A DNA stretch of 64,000 nucleotides, taken from contig NC_051082.1 of NCBI RefSeq assembly GCF_004664715.2, positions 9,920,498 through 9,984,497 on the forward strand. Reading direction: 5' to 3'. The notes beneath the pieces were generated by a model. The model was not told where the DNA came from, did not search any database, and saw only the letters and a program-made list of their open reading frames with translations. A program made the position numbers and the translations under genes. Source of the stretch: Peromyscus leucopus (taxonomy: Eukaryota > Chordata > Mammalia > Rodentia > Cricetidae). This document shows positions 51,013-63,381 of the stretch, one piece after another; position 1 is the first letter of the stretch; each line of letters starts with the position of its first letter.

Positions 51013-52502
51013 TCAAGAGGATGTGTGAAAGAGCCATACTCCCCTGGGTGTGTCTCAGGGAAGGGAGCGTCATGGGCACCAGCAGCTGCTGACACTGGCT
51101 TTGCCTTCCCATAGTCTCATCTTGCCCCTCACCTGGTAAGCATGGCCATCTCATGCCCAGTTGTGAACCCTTGTATTTACCTCCCTCAGTGATCCAGACC
51201 TCACTGTTTGAACCCTAATTTCTGTTTTCATTGTAATAAAAGGATCCATCGAACCCAGGAGAGAGAAGACGGTTGCCATAAACATCAACCAGCTGCAGTA
51301 TTAAAACCATGAAACAGGCACTGCAAGCTCTAAAAAAAGCAGTGAGTTTGACGAAGAATTCTTAGAAGTGTCTCCAAGGGCATCTCATGGCTCAGGAGAC
51401 ATGACTCAGTAGGAGAACGGGAAGACAAGAGTCGAGGGAAAAGTCCCGAAGCTGAACTAAAACAGAAATAGAGAGGAAACGGGAGCAGAATAACGTGAAA
51501 TAGTTAATCCAGATGGTACAACACCTGACAAATTCCAACAAGGAAAAGGGGAAAACATGGAGTCCTGGATGTGCCCAAAGATATAATACAAGAAAATAAA
51601 GAGTATTGGCAACCCAGGGTGACCCAGGGGTGAATAAGGCCTCACAACTAGACTGTCTGTAACGTCAAGTCTATGTCCTGGTGCGTTTCCCAACAGCTGG
51701 TTTGAGCAAGCAGGTTCCAGCTACTTCTGCTGTTAGTGCAAGCTGGCCCAAGCTACCCCAGGCATGCCCTCAGGCCCAGTGGGTCCAGCCTTACCCTCCA
51801 TTTCCTAAACCTCGAAGCCTTTCCTCTAGGCCCTCATCAGCCAGACAGCGCCTTCCTCTGCCACTCAATGTAGGTGACAGGTTACCTTCTCTCTGTTCTT
51901 TACGAGATGCCGGGTTCCCTGTCGGACCACGGTGTGAACACGTGGACCATGAGTACCTCTTTGAGAGTCTGCGTCTCCCTCCCCAGAGACTCAAGATCAC
52001 CCCGGGAGAAATCTCCTTTTTCTTTTAGTAAAACGACTTAGTTTGCTATAAAAATACACAGTGACATGTGGGTGTATCGAGAACCCTCAAGGTTACTCAT
52101 GAAGTCCTGACACCCAGTAATCCTCTGCGGAGGCACCAGCCACAGACATGGAATCCCCGGGTCTTCAGTGAGCCCATCATATTCTCCATCCCAGCATCCT
52201 CTGGTTCATGTCCTCTATGCTGACACCTATGCCCATGTCTCTCTTTCCATCTGCCCCTCTGCTCATGATGCTGGGAGCTCATGATGCACCACACCACCCC
52301 AGGTATCCAAAGTTCCCCTCCATGGCCATGCCCTGAGGTCAGCTTCTCCTTCAGCCCTCTGTAGTGAGGTATTGTTTCAGCCCCAGCCGGAGGGAGATGG
52401 GGAGTGTCTTTCATCTTTTGTCTAAGCTTCCAGCTAACTGAGGACATCTCTTGTTTGGTTTGGGACCCTGCTCTCTGACCTCTTTCCAGTAGGATTCTGT
52501 AC
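51013..52502. other. Intergenic; possible decayed L1 piece
   Basis: 51,220-51,610 is A-rich on the plus strand with stretches like AACTAAAACAGAAATAGAGA that recall L1 ORF1, but no readable protein. The rest is unique. Confidence 0.4.
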
Positions 52503-52862
52503 TGTTCAAGTCACTTAGTGTTACTGTGATCAAAATACCCAGTAAAAGCAACCCAAGGAGAGAACAAGTCATTTGGCTCCTGGTTTCCGAGGGCTCAGTC
52601 TGTGACAGCTTGGAGCTGAGTGTGTGGGCAGAATGTCAGGGTCAGGAGTCCAAGAACAGCTGTTCACATCTAGGCAGACTGGAAGGCAGACAGCCATGCT
52701 ACATATACCCCCAAGGACAAACTCCCTGCAACCTATTTCTTCTAGCAAGGCCCCATCTTCCAAAGTTTCTAGAACCTTCAAAAAAAAGTTCCACCCTCTG
52801 GAGACCAAGTGTCTGAAGCATGAGTCTGTGGAGACATTTCACATTCAAACCACACCATGACA
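52503..52862 (-). mobile_element. MaLR-like LTR, antisense
   Basis: On the minus strand it starts TGTCATGGTGTGGTTTGAAT and ends GATCACAGTAACACTAAGTG then ACTTGAACA. TG...CA ends and about 360 bases fit a MaLR LTR. Confidence 0.55.
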
Positions 52863-52868
52863 CCAAAG

Positions 52869-53272
52869 TGCTGTGGATATCTGTATGCTGTAAATGTGTT
52901 GCTATGATCGATTGATAAATAAAACGCTGATTGGCCAGTAGCCAGGCAGGAAGTATAGTCAGGATAAGGAGAGAAGAGAATGCCGGGAAGTGGAAGGCTG
53001 AGTCAGGAGACGCTGCCAGCCGCTGCCGCCATGAGAAATAAGATGTAAGGATACCGGTAAGCCACGAGCCACGTGGCAAGGTATAGATTTATAGAAATGG
53101 GTTAATCTAAGGTATAAGAACTAGATAACAAAAAGCCTGCCACGGCCATACACTTTATAAGTAATATAAGTCTCTGTGTGTTTACTTGGGTCCAAGCAGC
53201 TGCAGGACTGGCACGTGGGAGAGATTTGTCCTGACCACCAGCAGGCTGGGACACAGGAAAACTCTAGCTACA
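52869..53272 (+). mobile_element. ERV2/ERVK-like solo LTR, sense
   Basis: TG...CA element of 404 bases: GATTGATAAATAAAACGCTG, GGGAAGTGGAAGGCTGAGTC, GCCACGTGGCAAGGTATAGA, CTCTGTGTGTTTACTTGGG and a CTCTAGCTACA end. I recognise it as an LTR common in cricetid genomes; the Repbase name is uncertain. No coding part. Confidence 0.65.
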
Positions 53273-53429
53273 CTGAAGACCCACCTTGAACCCCAACCTT
53301 CAGTTCTTAGATTCTTCTCAGCTCCTCTTCTGGCTTTTCTTGCTGCGCCCAAGTGTCTGTGTTGAACATCATCATTCAGGACTTGACTTTGATGTCACTT
53401 CTGGAGAAGACAGGCCTTTCTTGGGTCCC

Positions 53430-53838
53430 TGTGCCGGAATGTTTTATGTCAGCTTGACACAAGCTAAAGTCATCTGAGAGGAGATAACCCCAATTGAGAA
53501 AATGTCTCCATAAGATCCAGCTCTAAGGCATTTTCTTAATTAGTGATTAATGGGGTAGGGTCCTGCCCATGGTAGATGGTACCATCCCTGGGCTGGTGGT
53601 CCTGGGTTCTACAAGAAAGCAGGCTGATCAAGCCACAGGGAATGAGCCAGTAAGCAGCACCCCTCCATGGCCTCTGCATCAGCTCTTGCCTCCAGGTTCC
53701 TGCTCTGCATGAGTTCCTGTCCTGACTTCCTTTAACGATAGTGTGCAATGTAGAAGTGTAAACCAAATAAACCCTTTCTTCCCCAAGTTGCTTAGGTCAT
53801 GGTGTTTCACTGGAACACCAGAAACCCTAACTCTGACA
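53430..53838 (+). mobile_element. ERVL/MaLR-type LTR, sense
   Basis: Starts TGTGCCGGAATGTTTTATGT with AGCTTGACACAAGCTAAAGT, has AATAAACCCTTTCTTCCCCA at 53767 and ends AACCCTAACTCTGACA. Same family as 62986-63381. No internal region, so solo. Confidence 0.75.
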
Positions 53839-53939
53839 GCTCCCAGCCGGTTAATGTCCCCAGTTTGCTTTCCTAGGCTCACTCTGGCCAAAGCATTGAC
53901 TAAACACATCTCAAATCTCCTTTAGCTAATTTAAAACTT

Positions 53940-54130
53940 CTATTTATTTTCATCATCCCACACACATCTATAATGTACTTGGATCATATCCCCCCCATTG
54001 TTCTCTCTTCCCCTCTTTTCCTTCCTACTGAACCCCCATGTCTTACAATGAACCCCCCTCCTTGTCCTTTCTCCTCGATGAACCCCCAGTTCTGTTTCCT
54101 GCTGTCTGGGTTGTTTCTCTGCAAACCGAG
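53940..54130 (-). mobile_element. L1 3' UTR relic, antisense (weak)
   Basis: TATAATGTACTTGGATCATA followed by a C-rich stretch parallels the L1 3' UTR at 54,590-54,660. Confidence 0.4.
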
Positions 54131-54534
54131 CCCGGACGGGCTACTACTCAAGGGGGCATGTGAGGGGAACACGGAGGGAACACAGAGAAAGGAGAGCTAA
54201 GCAAGAATATGATCTTCAGAGGAAACAGATCCACGGAACAGGATCCAGGGTCTGGAAATAGACTCACCCATGGGCAGTCAACAAGTCTGGTGTCCTCCAC
54301 GGGAGGGCAGTCTTCTCAGCCTGTGGCACTGAGTGACCCGGTGATTGAATGTCTGACTCCGCCCCCCCCCACTTCGTCTTACAGGACAGGGAAAAACCCT
54401 GAGTGGAACCCCCAACCTACATGTGAGACCTACGCATGCAGCTTGTAGAAGAAAGTGCTGGAGGGTGTCATGGCTACCTTGAGGGTAAGACTTGGATGTT
54501 GAGAACAGATCAAATGTTTCTCAGAAAACACACA

Positions 54535-55440
54535 AATATTCTTTCCGTAACTATTTTAGTGTATCTAGTTGCTCATCTGCGAGAACTACATGCATGTATA
54601 CATTGTATCTTGATCACATTCACCTCCACTGCCCCTAAACACCTCCCAGTCCTCCACCTGTTAACACCTCCAGTCTCCCTCCCCCCAACACCTCCAGGCC
54701 CCCCCCCCCCACTCCCTTCTCCCAGCTTCATGTCCCCTTTTCATGTCCCACTGAGTCCAATCAGTGCTGTCCCTATGTGCATGGGTGTGGGGCCACCAGC
54801 AAGAGTAACCTACTAGGGGCCACTTCCCTGAAGAAAACAGACTCCTCCCTCCCCAAGGAGCCAGAGCTCCTCAGCTAGGAATGGGGCTTCACAAGACCCC
54901 TCCCCATGCTGGACCATTCACTGGCTTGATTTTAACTTTTTTTTAGACAGGGTTTCTCTGTGTAGCGTTGTGCCTTTCCTGGATCTCGCTCTGTAGACCA
55001 GGCTGGTCTTGAACTCACAAAGATCCGCCTGCCTCTGCCTCTGCCTCCCGAGTGCTGGGATTAAAGGCGTGTGCCGCCACCACCGCCCAGCCACCGCTTG
55101 ATCTTATGCAAGTCTTGTGCCGACAACCCCAGCTGCTGGGAGTTCACCAGTACGGCAGTCCTGTCCCGTCCAGAAGATGGTATTCCATAGCACTTCACCC
55201 GACCCTCTGGCTCTTCACAATCTTTCTGTCCCCTCTTCCATAATGTCAAGTCATGTGGGGAGGGGTTGTACAACATATGTCTCATTTATGGCTGAGTACT
55301 CCACTGTGACTCGTTCTCAGAACTCTGATGAGTTGTTAGTCATGGGTCCCTGCATTAATCCACTGCAAAAAGAAATTTCTTTGATGAGGGTTGAAGCTGC
55401 ACTTACAAACATCAGTGTTTAGAAGGCAGTTGGATACTGT
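54535..55440 (-). mobile_element. L1 3' UTR (Lx-type), antisense, split by a B1
   Basis: ATTGTATCTTGATCACATTC, CTGTCCCTATGTGCATGGGT and, after the B1, CAGAAGATGGTATTCCATAG, GGCTCTTCACAATCTTTCTG and CACTGCAAAAAGAAATTTCT follow the rodent L1 3' UTR read antisense. Confidence 0.65.
54937..55092 (-). mobile_element. B1 SINE, antisense, with target-site duplication
   Basis: Full antisense B1 ending GCGTGTGCCGCCACCACCGC. GCTTGATTTTA (54924) and GCTTGATCTTA (55096) flank it, 10 of 11 matching, and the L1 resumes right after. Confidence 0.95.
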
Positions 55441-55491
55441 GCCCATTTAACAAAATAATAGGTTTCCCCCCAGGACCCACGTGCTGATTTA

Positions 55492-56025
<534 letters not shown>

Positions 56026-56188
56026 GAGAATGACCCACCTCGCCATGGTTCTTGGCCGGGTTTACACTACCAGATATGAGTTCTGTCTGTGGAGTGAGCT
56101 ACCTTAAATCCAATCAGAAAGTGGGTGGTTACTCCCAACACATTCATGCCTTTATTCCAGTGGACGCATCTTAGATGGCTGGTCATTG

Positions 56189-56640
56189 TAAGACGAATTG
56201 CTAAACAGTCTTATTAATAAAAGCCCAGAGCCAGATATTGGGATGAAAACCTGAGAGATCAGAGGAATAGGACAAGCCACAGACAACCTCACCTCACCAA
56301 CTCCTCAGCTTCCTATATACCCATGCCTATATGCCTTTCTGCTCTGCATCTCACTTCCTCTCTCCGCCCTACATCACTTCCTGTCTGTCTATACAGACCT
56401 CCAGACCTTTATGGTTAACTAGTGTTGGAATTAAAGGCATGCACCACCATGCCTGGCTCTGTTCCCAGTGTGGCCTTGAACTCACGGAGATCCAGACGGA
56501 TCCCTGCCTCCAGAGTGATAGGATTAAAGGTGTATGCTACTATTGCCTGACCTCTAGATTTACTATGGTGGCTGGCTTTTTCCTCTGATAAGCTTTATTA
56601 GGGTGCACAATATATTGGGAGACACAATACATCACCACAG
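56189..56640. mobile_element. Composite cricetid-type element with B1-head pieces
   Basis: Left end has CAGTCTTATTAATAAAAGCC and right end CTGATAAGCTTTATTAGGGT, so AATAAA occurs facing outward at both ends, as in the 36033-36501 element. Two antisense B1-head stretches lie inside (GGAATTAAAGGCATGCACCA at 56428; GGATTAAAGGTGTATGCTAC at 56521). The inverted repeats are imperfect. Confidence 0.6.
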
Positions 56641-56944
56641 GTCTTGATTCTAGTTCACAGGGTCACAGCTGAGTAAGACTAAAGGTGGCGTTTCTCCCTC
56701 AGCAGCCTAGACAACATCTCCCAGAACTGACTGATGTGAGGGAAGCTTCCGGCTCGGAGCCAGCTTGATTTCTCCATGTCCTGTGGCCACAGTGTATGGT
56801 GCCTTCAAGCAATAAGGTCTCGCCATCTGGTTCTTGTGGGCAGCTAAGAACAATGACAGCAGCCTGTTTAAAACACATACACTATCCTAACTGTCAGGAA
56901 ACCGTACTTTGAATTCAAAAGCTGTGTCCTCTGCTCCTGACTGT

Positions 56945-57410
56945 GATGGCCAGTCTTGGTCATCAACTTGACAACATCTGGAATTAATTAAAACCCCAGC
57001 AGCTGGGCATGCCTGTGAGGGATTGTCTTGATTGGCTCGTCTGAGGTGGGAAGGCACCTTGTGGTGGCAGTTCACAAGAAAGGACTTGGGAGGAGGCAGC
57101 TTTTGCTCTCTGCCTGCTTGTCCTCACCCTCGCTGGCAAGTCCACCCCTCTTGCTGAGGCCTTTCCTCACTGGTGTGAGAACCCACTTCTTCAGGATGCC
57201 ATGGAGATGGAAGACCAGCAGCTCCAGGAGTCCTCTGGGACTCCATCACCAGATTGAGACTGCTGAGACATCCAGTCTCCTGAACTGAACAACTCCAGGA
57301 CGTTCTGCCCTTCTGTTGGGAGACAGCCAACAGGGAGGCACTGGAGCACTGGCTCTCTTCTAGGTTCCCCTTCTGGACCGATGGTCATGCAGCTGTCTGG
57401 GTAAGGCATT
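56945..57410 (+). mobile_element. LTR-like rodent repeat, family unresolved
   Basis: GATGGCCAGTCTTGGTCATC, AACTTGACAACATCTGGAAT, GGATTGTCTTGATTGGCTCG and TTTTGCTCTCTGCCTGCTTG are familiar rodent repeat wording. I cannot assign it safely to a class. Confidence 0.5.
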
Positions 57411-57489
57411 TATGACTGTTCCTAGGCATGGGGGTTCCCAGAGAACACCGGAGTTCCATACAACAGGTACTTATGGGTATGGCTGCAGC

Positions 57490-57775
57490 TTGTGATTCCC
57501 CGGGGAACTTACCTTTGCTAAGGTGAGAACTACTTTATTTTTGCCTTTTGGCCAACTGGCGCAGGTTGTTCGAAGTGACCATGGGCTAGTCACCACTCTG
57601 AGTTGAGTGCTGCGGCACCCTGCGTCAGTCATTTGGAATGTCCAGCAATTCTCCAAGTGGGTGCTCCGTTTCCCACCGATGGTGCCGGGGCGTTCCAGTT
57701 GCTCTGCGTTCTCATCAACACTTGCTATTGTCAGATTTCTAATTTGACCCATGCTAGCCGGTGTGTATCTATTCA
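57490..57775 (+). mobile_element. Old L1 (L1M-type) 3' piece
   Basis: CGTTCCAGTTGCTCTGCGTT, CTCATCAACACTTGCTATTG, TCAGATTTCTAATTTGACCC and ATGCTAGCCGGTGTGT match the widely shared L1M 3' segment. Confidence 0.65.
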
Positions 57776-58034
57776 TTCCTTCCAGGTCCTGGGACCACCA
57801 GACCCACAGGGCAGCGAACTGGAGGCGTGGAAAACAAATCCCCCAGAAGTCCCTGGGGGCTGAGCAGAGCCACGCCCACTCTCTATGCCCGAGCTCAGCT
57901 CCTCTGTAGCACCTGGCAACACTAAGCCCCCCGGCAAGCGCTTATGTTGAAGGATCTCAAACAACATCAGCATTCGGTTTATTTTTGTGATAACAGAGTT
58001 AGATATATTCATTATGGGGAATTTAAAATACGGA

Positions 58035-58205
58035 AGAAGAGGTTGGCTCTGGCCCTGGGAGCCAAGAAAGGTGCTTGGTGCCAAGCCTGAGGACCTGCGA
58101 TCATCCCTGGGGCCACATGGTGGAGGAAGGGTCGAACTGACCCTAAAGTTGTCCCCAGACACCCTCCACATGCTTCCTCTGCCCACAAATAAATAAATGT
58201 GAACA
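58035..58205 (+). mobile_element. B3 SINE, sense
   Basis: GGTGCCAAGCCTGAGGACCT, CACATGGTGGAGGAAGGGTC and CCACAAATAAATAAATGTG. Confidence 0.8.
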
Positions 58206-58209
58206 TTTA

Positions 58210-59255
58210 AAAAAAAAATTTAAACCCTGAAAAGGTAGGAGAAAATGAAATTCATTAGGAGCCAGCCTCAGTTTCCCCAAATGAAACTATCCACAAACGT
58301 AGTCTACACAGCTGTCTCCCAGCACCCTCCTGGCACTGTGCGTGCACATTTCGGAAAAGGTGCTGAGTTCTTCTGAGAATCAAAAGGCAGTGATCTTTCC
58401 CAGGACCCCCTTTAGCAGCTTTATTTCAATTTTGTTTGGAGAAAAGAAAAAAAAAAAGAAAGAAAAAAAAGGCGGCGTGGGGGCTGCAGCAAACGCAGAA
58501 TCACGAGTGTCTGCTCGGGGTGGGGCTGGAGGTGGGGGCTCTGGTGGGGTCAGCCAGCGCTGGGCCAAGCATCATCTTTGATAACCTGAGTGGGGGAGCT
58601 GGGGTTTCCTATCGTGTGTGGCAGCTGCTGGCCGGGCACCAGGCGGTGTGGACGCCCTTTCTCCTAAGAGCAGAGAGAGCGGGGCAGACGCCAGGGAGCC
58701 CTTTAACTTCCAGAAACCAGATGTTGCCGGCTGAAAGGGACCAGCGGTGGTGGAAGACAAAACGATGGAGGAGTCATGTTCAACCTTCTCACACGGACAT
58801 AAAAAATACAGAAGAGATTAGTGCGGGAGGGAATTGATGCCAGTCTGGGCTGTCTTGAACGTGACTCGGATGAAAAGAAAAAAGAAAAGAAAAAAAACCA
58901 TCTAGAGACATCTGGAGCGCTGTAGTGTGCCTGGCTTCACTGCTTTACCCGAGGACACCACGCAGGATGAGGTGCTGGAGGCTGCCTGGAGGAACTGGCC
59001 TGGTATGGGAGCCTCTGAAACACCCATGAGCAATGGCCGCTGCCCCGGGCTCCCTTTGGTGTGGGGGAACGTAGCTGATGTTGCCCCTCGTTCCTGGTCC
59101 TGCTCATCATGGCTCTGTGATAAGGAAATGCATTCGTACCCATTCTTAACCAAATGCTGTTGTATATTGTCTTTGCAGCCATGCGGGGAACACACAGTAC
59201 TTACTGCCCCCTTCTGCTTGAGACCAGCTTCTGCATAGCAAGTAATGGTGAACAC
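58210..59255. other. Intergenic sequence
   Basis: Unique-looking, with an A-rich run at 58446-58472 and a GGGGCTGG-rich stretch near 58,520. No exon supported. Confidence 0.55.
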
Positions 59256-59259
59256 GGCT

Positions 59260-59640
59260 TATTTATGCATTTATTGCTCATTTCAAGAAGTTTGTTGCAG
59301 TATGCTGTTGACTCAAGTTATCTATTGAAATGGAACACGGAGGGAAAGGCTGTCGCGATTGTGCTACGGAATACAATACAGCAATGAAAAATGAACATGC
59401 TATAGTTACAACTTGGGTAACCCCCCACCAACACACAATTGTACACCCCTACCTCACCATGTATAATGCATAAGATAAAATAGACATCCTGCATGTTCTA
59501 CCGAAAATGTATTTAAAATCCAGAAATAGGTCAAACTAAGTAAGGGTTATAACTCTGGTTAGATAAAATGCTAGACAAGCAATAGTGCTTGGAGGTGGGG
59601 GTGTTGTCTCTGTTCTTTCTTGTCCCGGGTATTTGCCTTG
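59260..59640 (-). mobile_element. Old L1 (L1M-type) 3' piece, antisense
   Basis: GGAATACAATACAGCAATGA then AAAATGAACATGC matches the antisense of the widely shared L1M 3' segment; GTGCTTGGAGGTGGGGGTG also fits. Confidence 0.5.
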
Positions 59641-59644
59641 TCGT

Positions 59645-60335
59645 AGTTTATTGCTCTGAACATAGTGATTTGTTTATTTTCCTGTGCCCATTATATTCCG
59701 CGAGAAACTAAAGACGGAGGGAGAGAAAGAGACCCAGCTCTGTAGCCAGGGAGGAACCCCTGGAGGCAGGCCCAGGCTGGGGTGGACTGGGGTCCCCTCT
59801 TTGTCTTCTCTGTGTGGGTCAAGGCTCACACCCTCTCCAGCCTGTCCTGCCCGGTGTCCTGGAAGTAGCCAGCTATGATGGAGCCTGCTCCCCAGGGTGA
59901 TGGGGAGCTTTGCTCAGGGGACCAGGAAAGGAAGCAGCCAGGCTGTGATGGAGACCCAGTGTCACTCGGGTGGGGAGGGTGGGGCTGAACAGCCATGTGC
60001 CAGCTGCCCCATGCTGGCTGGAGGCTGGGAGTCCTACGTGGACTGGTTTTTGGACCTGGTCTTTGAAGATCAAATGTGCTTCCGCATTCTCAGGAGTTGA
60101 TACCTGGGACCTTTCCTTCCATGGATGAGGGACTTCTTTGGTGGCCATGGAATTCTAGAGATAATAGAGGATTTGGAGTGCAAGGGCACTTTTCATAAGC
60201 AAAGCATCCAATGCAAAGCCCTCACCCCACCTACCTCCAGCTCCCACACCCTCAACCACTGTCCCCACCCCAATCCACTGGGACAGAGTGCCAGAGACAG
60301 CCTGTGCTCTAGAATATTCAAAATGGCCAGCTTCT
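59645..60335. other. Intergenic unique sequence
   Basis: No repeat or exon recognised. Confidence 0.6.
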
Positions 60336-60339
60336 ACCT

Positions 60340-60535
60340 GTAGAGGTGGCCCTGGTCTGCCATCCCAGCCTCTAGGGAGGCTGAGGCAGGAGGATCACAG
60401 GTTCAAGGCCCAGATGGGCAACTTCGGGAGGCCCTGTCTCAACACAAAAACTTAAAAGATGTCTGAGGACAGAGCTCACTGAGAGAACTCTTTGCCTAGC
60501 ATGTGTGAGGACCAAGGTTCCATCCCGAGGCCTGC
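60340..60535 (+). mobile_element. B4 SINE (B1 part then ID part), sense-like
   Basis: CTAGGGAGGCTGAGGCAGGA, GATCACAGGTTCAAGGCC and then CCTAGCATGTGTGAGGACCA and TTCCATCCCGAGGCC. Confidence 0.6.
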
Positions 60536-60814
60536 AAAGCAAACAAGCCAGGTTCACTCACCTTGCCTGGCACTTGGGTACAGCTTCCGTCAGCTTCTAC
60601 CTACCCCGGGGGCTTCTGTGCGTGGCTCCGTGGGGGCACAGCAGGTTCCCTTCAGTGGCCTCTGTGCGTAACTCGCTGTCGTTTTAATGGCACTGCCCTG
60701 GCCTGCTGGTTTTGCCAACTCAGAACAGCAGAACTTACATTTGGGGTCAGGGTCGTCACCCGGTCTGTCAAGGGCTCAAGTTAGTAAGGCCCTGGGCTCA
60801 AAGTCCAGCCATTC

Positions 60815-60965
60815 ATAAACCGGGCTCAGTGGTGCATACTGGCGACCCAGCACCAGGAAGCAGAGGCAGGAGGATTGGAAGTTGAAGGTCATCTTGGCTG
60901 CATAGTAAGTTCAAGACCAGCCCGGATTACATGCGATCCTGTCTCAGAATAAAACTCGAAACCAT
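60815..60965 (+). mobile_element. Old B1-like SINE, sense
   Basis: GGGCTCAGTGGTGCATACTG, GAAGCAGAGGCAGGAGGATT, AGTTCAAGACCAGCCCGGAT and TCCTGTCTCAG. Confidence 0.7.
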
Positions 60966-60969
60966 CAAA

Positions 60970-62330
60970 ACAGCAAAACCCAGCCTCCTCCTGGGAAGGT
61001 GTATGGCCCGTCTGGGCCCGGACAGTGCACAGGCTTGGGTACCCCGACACTGGGGCCTCACTAGGTTTGGGTTTTGATATACCTCTCTCTGCCTCCCTTC
61101 GTCCACAGCTCTCCCATGATTCCTCTCTCAGTCGGAGCCCTTCCTGCCCCCTCTGAGTCCCCACAGGATCTGTCCTTTTCATCCCTACCTTCTCAGCCCC
61201 AGCCACACCGGCCTCGTCATGGCTCGCTCACGAACACCTTCCCCCACAGGACCTGTGGACCCCCCTGGGGGGGGATGCTCTCCCCCGAGATGTGTTTGTG
61301 GTTGATGCTGCCTCCTGGTCCTTGCTCAAATATCACCTCTTCCTTTGTCTCCTGGTAAAACTCAAAATATAGCACACCACCACCCCACCACATGTCCAGT
61401 CCTCCTCCTTGCTTTATCTTGCCCATATAATATACCGCGTACTTGCCGGTTATTTCATTTAATGTCCGTTCTCCCTCACTTTGACATAAAAAGCCACAGA
61501 GAGATGGGGGTGGACCTTCTGGTTTGCTGCCTGCTGGCTGCTCATGGTCCAATGAAGGTCAGGCCACTGGGGTGAAAACACATCCCCTGACGAAGGCCCA
61601 ACTCTATCTCACCACCCCATGGAGGGGGCAATTAAAGATGCATCTTAATGTCACCATCTCAGCCCGCTCGTTCTGTTCTTTCATGTCCCCCCCTCCCCCC
61701 AACACCCCCTCCCCCTTCATATCCATTTTCCTTCTCTCTCCAGCTCCTTCCCGCGTTTTGGTACTTGATGGAATTACATTAAGCTAATAACCCTTTCATT
61801 ACTCGATTGCGGCTGTAATTCCCCTCGCTGAGAGCTTGTTTTGATTTCCCGTGGACTTGGGCCTCTGTACTTTGGAACGGTTGCTTTCATTTTCTCGGCT
61901 GCCACTTGACCCCCCCCCTCCCCTGCCCTGTTTTAAAAAGGGATGAAAAGCTTAGAAAAACATCAGACGTATGCTTTTATTATTTTCTTTTCCCCCTCAC
62001 AATTGACTTGGATGGTTTTGTTTTGATTTTTTTTTTTCCTCTTGCAAACTGTGGGTGTTACAAAGACTCAAAACCGCACACTTCCAGACCTGACAACTGA
62101 GAGGAGAGGGTTTCCATGCACTCTGAAGACTCCAGAGTGTGGGGGAGCACCCTGGCCTCTGATGAGGCTGGGGGGAGTCTTGGTTAGCAAGGAAACTAGC
62201 CGGAGAATCCCTGTAGAGGCTGTGCTGTGTGTTCTAGGCATTAGCAGGCAACATCTCTGGTCTCTGTTTGTTCGACCCTAACAGCATCTCCATTGTCTAT
62301 AATAAAATTATAAAACAAATATCTCCAGTG
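60970..62330. other. Repeat-poor block, candidate conserved regulatory sequence
   Basis: No SINE or LTR recognised over about 1.3 kb. The part 61,400-62,060 is AT-rich with homeodomain-type cores such as GGAATTACATTAAGCTAATA (61,770-61,789), GCTGTAATTCCCC (61,812) and CACAATTGACTT (61,998). There is no open frame with protein-like features. Confidence 0.5.
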
Positions 62331-62469
62331 GGCCAGAGAGAGCACTCGGGTGGCGACATGCTCGCCTGGAGCATGAAGCCTTCCACCTTGCTGGAGACAG
62401 GGTCCTTGTTTGCTGCTGGCCTGGGAGCTTTGGAGGACCCTTGTGGCTCTACCTCCCACGTGGCCACAG

Positions 62470-62585
62470 AAGCCCTGGGGTTACCGAGGTGCCAGGCAAT
62501 CTGGTTTACATGGGTTCTGGGGATCAGAACTCAGTCCTCACGCTTACATGATGTTTCATCCACTGAGCTGCTTCCCGGGCCCTAA
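62470..62585 (-). mobile_element. B2/B3-like SINE head, antisense
   Basis: GGGTTCTGGGGATCAGAACT, CAGTCCTCACGCTTACATGA and CACTGAGCTGCTTCCCGGGC. Confidence 0.6.
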
Positions 62586-62741
62586 AAGGGTCTGGTTCGG
62601 TTTCTCTTTTAACACGAGATTGGTTTAAATGACAGCCACTTTTGTTTACCAGTCTGATTTGTAGAGAACCTAAGAGATCCTGTTGTCCTTAGAGGTCTTC
62701 AGTGACAGGATTTTAATCACCTTTGCTCAGACCCACTACCT

Positions 62742-62815
62742 TCCCTCCCTCCCTCCCTCCTCCCTCCCTCCCTCCTCCCTCCCCTCCTCCCTCCCTCCCT
62801 CCCTTCCCTCTTTTC
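62742..62815 (+). repeat. (CCCT)n microsatellite
   Basis: CCCT repeat with irregular CCTC interruptions. Confidence 0.95.
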
Positions 62816-62867
62816 TTACTCCCGCCTCCATCCCCTCCTCCTCCATCACTGCCCCCTCGTCTCACTC

Positions 62868-62972
62868 CAGGTCTCAAGCCTAGCCTTGAACTCACTGTGT
62901 AGCTGGGGACTCCCCTACCTCACCCTGGCCTGTCAAGTGCTGGGATGACAGGCCCGTGCACCCCATCCGTCA
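62868..62972 (-). mobile_element. B1 SINE, antisense, partial
   Basis: AGCCTTGAACTCACTGTGTA, CAAGTGCTGGGATGACAGGC and a CCGTGCACCCCATC end. Confidence 0.6.
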
Positions 62973-62985
62973 GTGGGATCCTGGG

Positions 62986-63381
62986 TGTCCCGGCTGGTTT
63001 TATGTCACTTTGACACAAGCTAGAGTCATCGGAAAGATAGGAGCCTCAATTGAGAAGATGCCCCCATAAGATCTCGCTGTGGGCAAGCCTGTAGGGCGTT
63101 TTCTTAGTGAGGGTGGGTGGGGTCATCCCCCGGCTGCTGGTCCTGGGTTCTATAAGAAAGCAGGCTCAGCAAGCCATGGGGAGTAAGCCAGTAAGCAGCA
63201 CCCCTCTATGGCCTCTGCATCAGTTCCTGCCTCCAGGTCCCTGCCCTGCTTGAGTTCCTGTCCTGACTTCCTTTGATGACGAACTGTGATGTGGAAGTGT
63301 AAGCCAAATAAACCCTTTCCTTCCCAAGTTGCTTTTTGGTCTTGGTGTTTCATCACAGCAATAGAAACCCCAACTAAGACA
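62986..63381 (+). mobile_element. ERVL/MaLR 5' LTR
   Basis: 396 bases from TGTCCCGGCTGG to AACTAAGACA, with AATAAACCCTTTCCTTCCCA at 63308. TG...CA ends, correct size and a following internal region identify it as a 5' LTR. Closest in the window to 53430-53838. Confidence 0.85.

Noticed and set aside
51220..51610. Possible processed pseudogene or L1 ORF1 relic
   Set aside because: A-rich wording is suggestive, but no continuous protein similarity can be read. Left as unresolved intergenic sequence.
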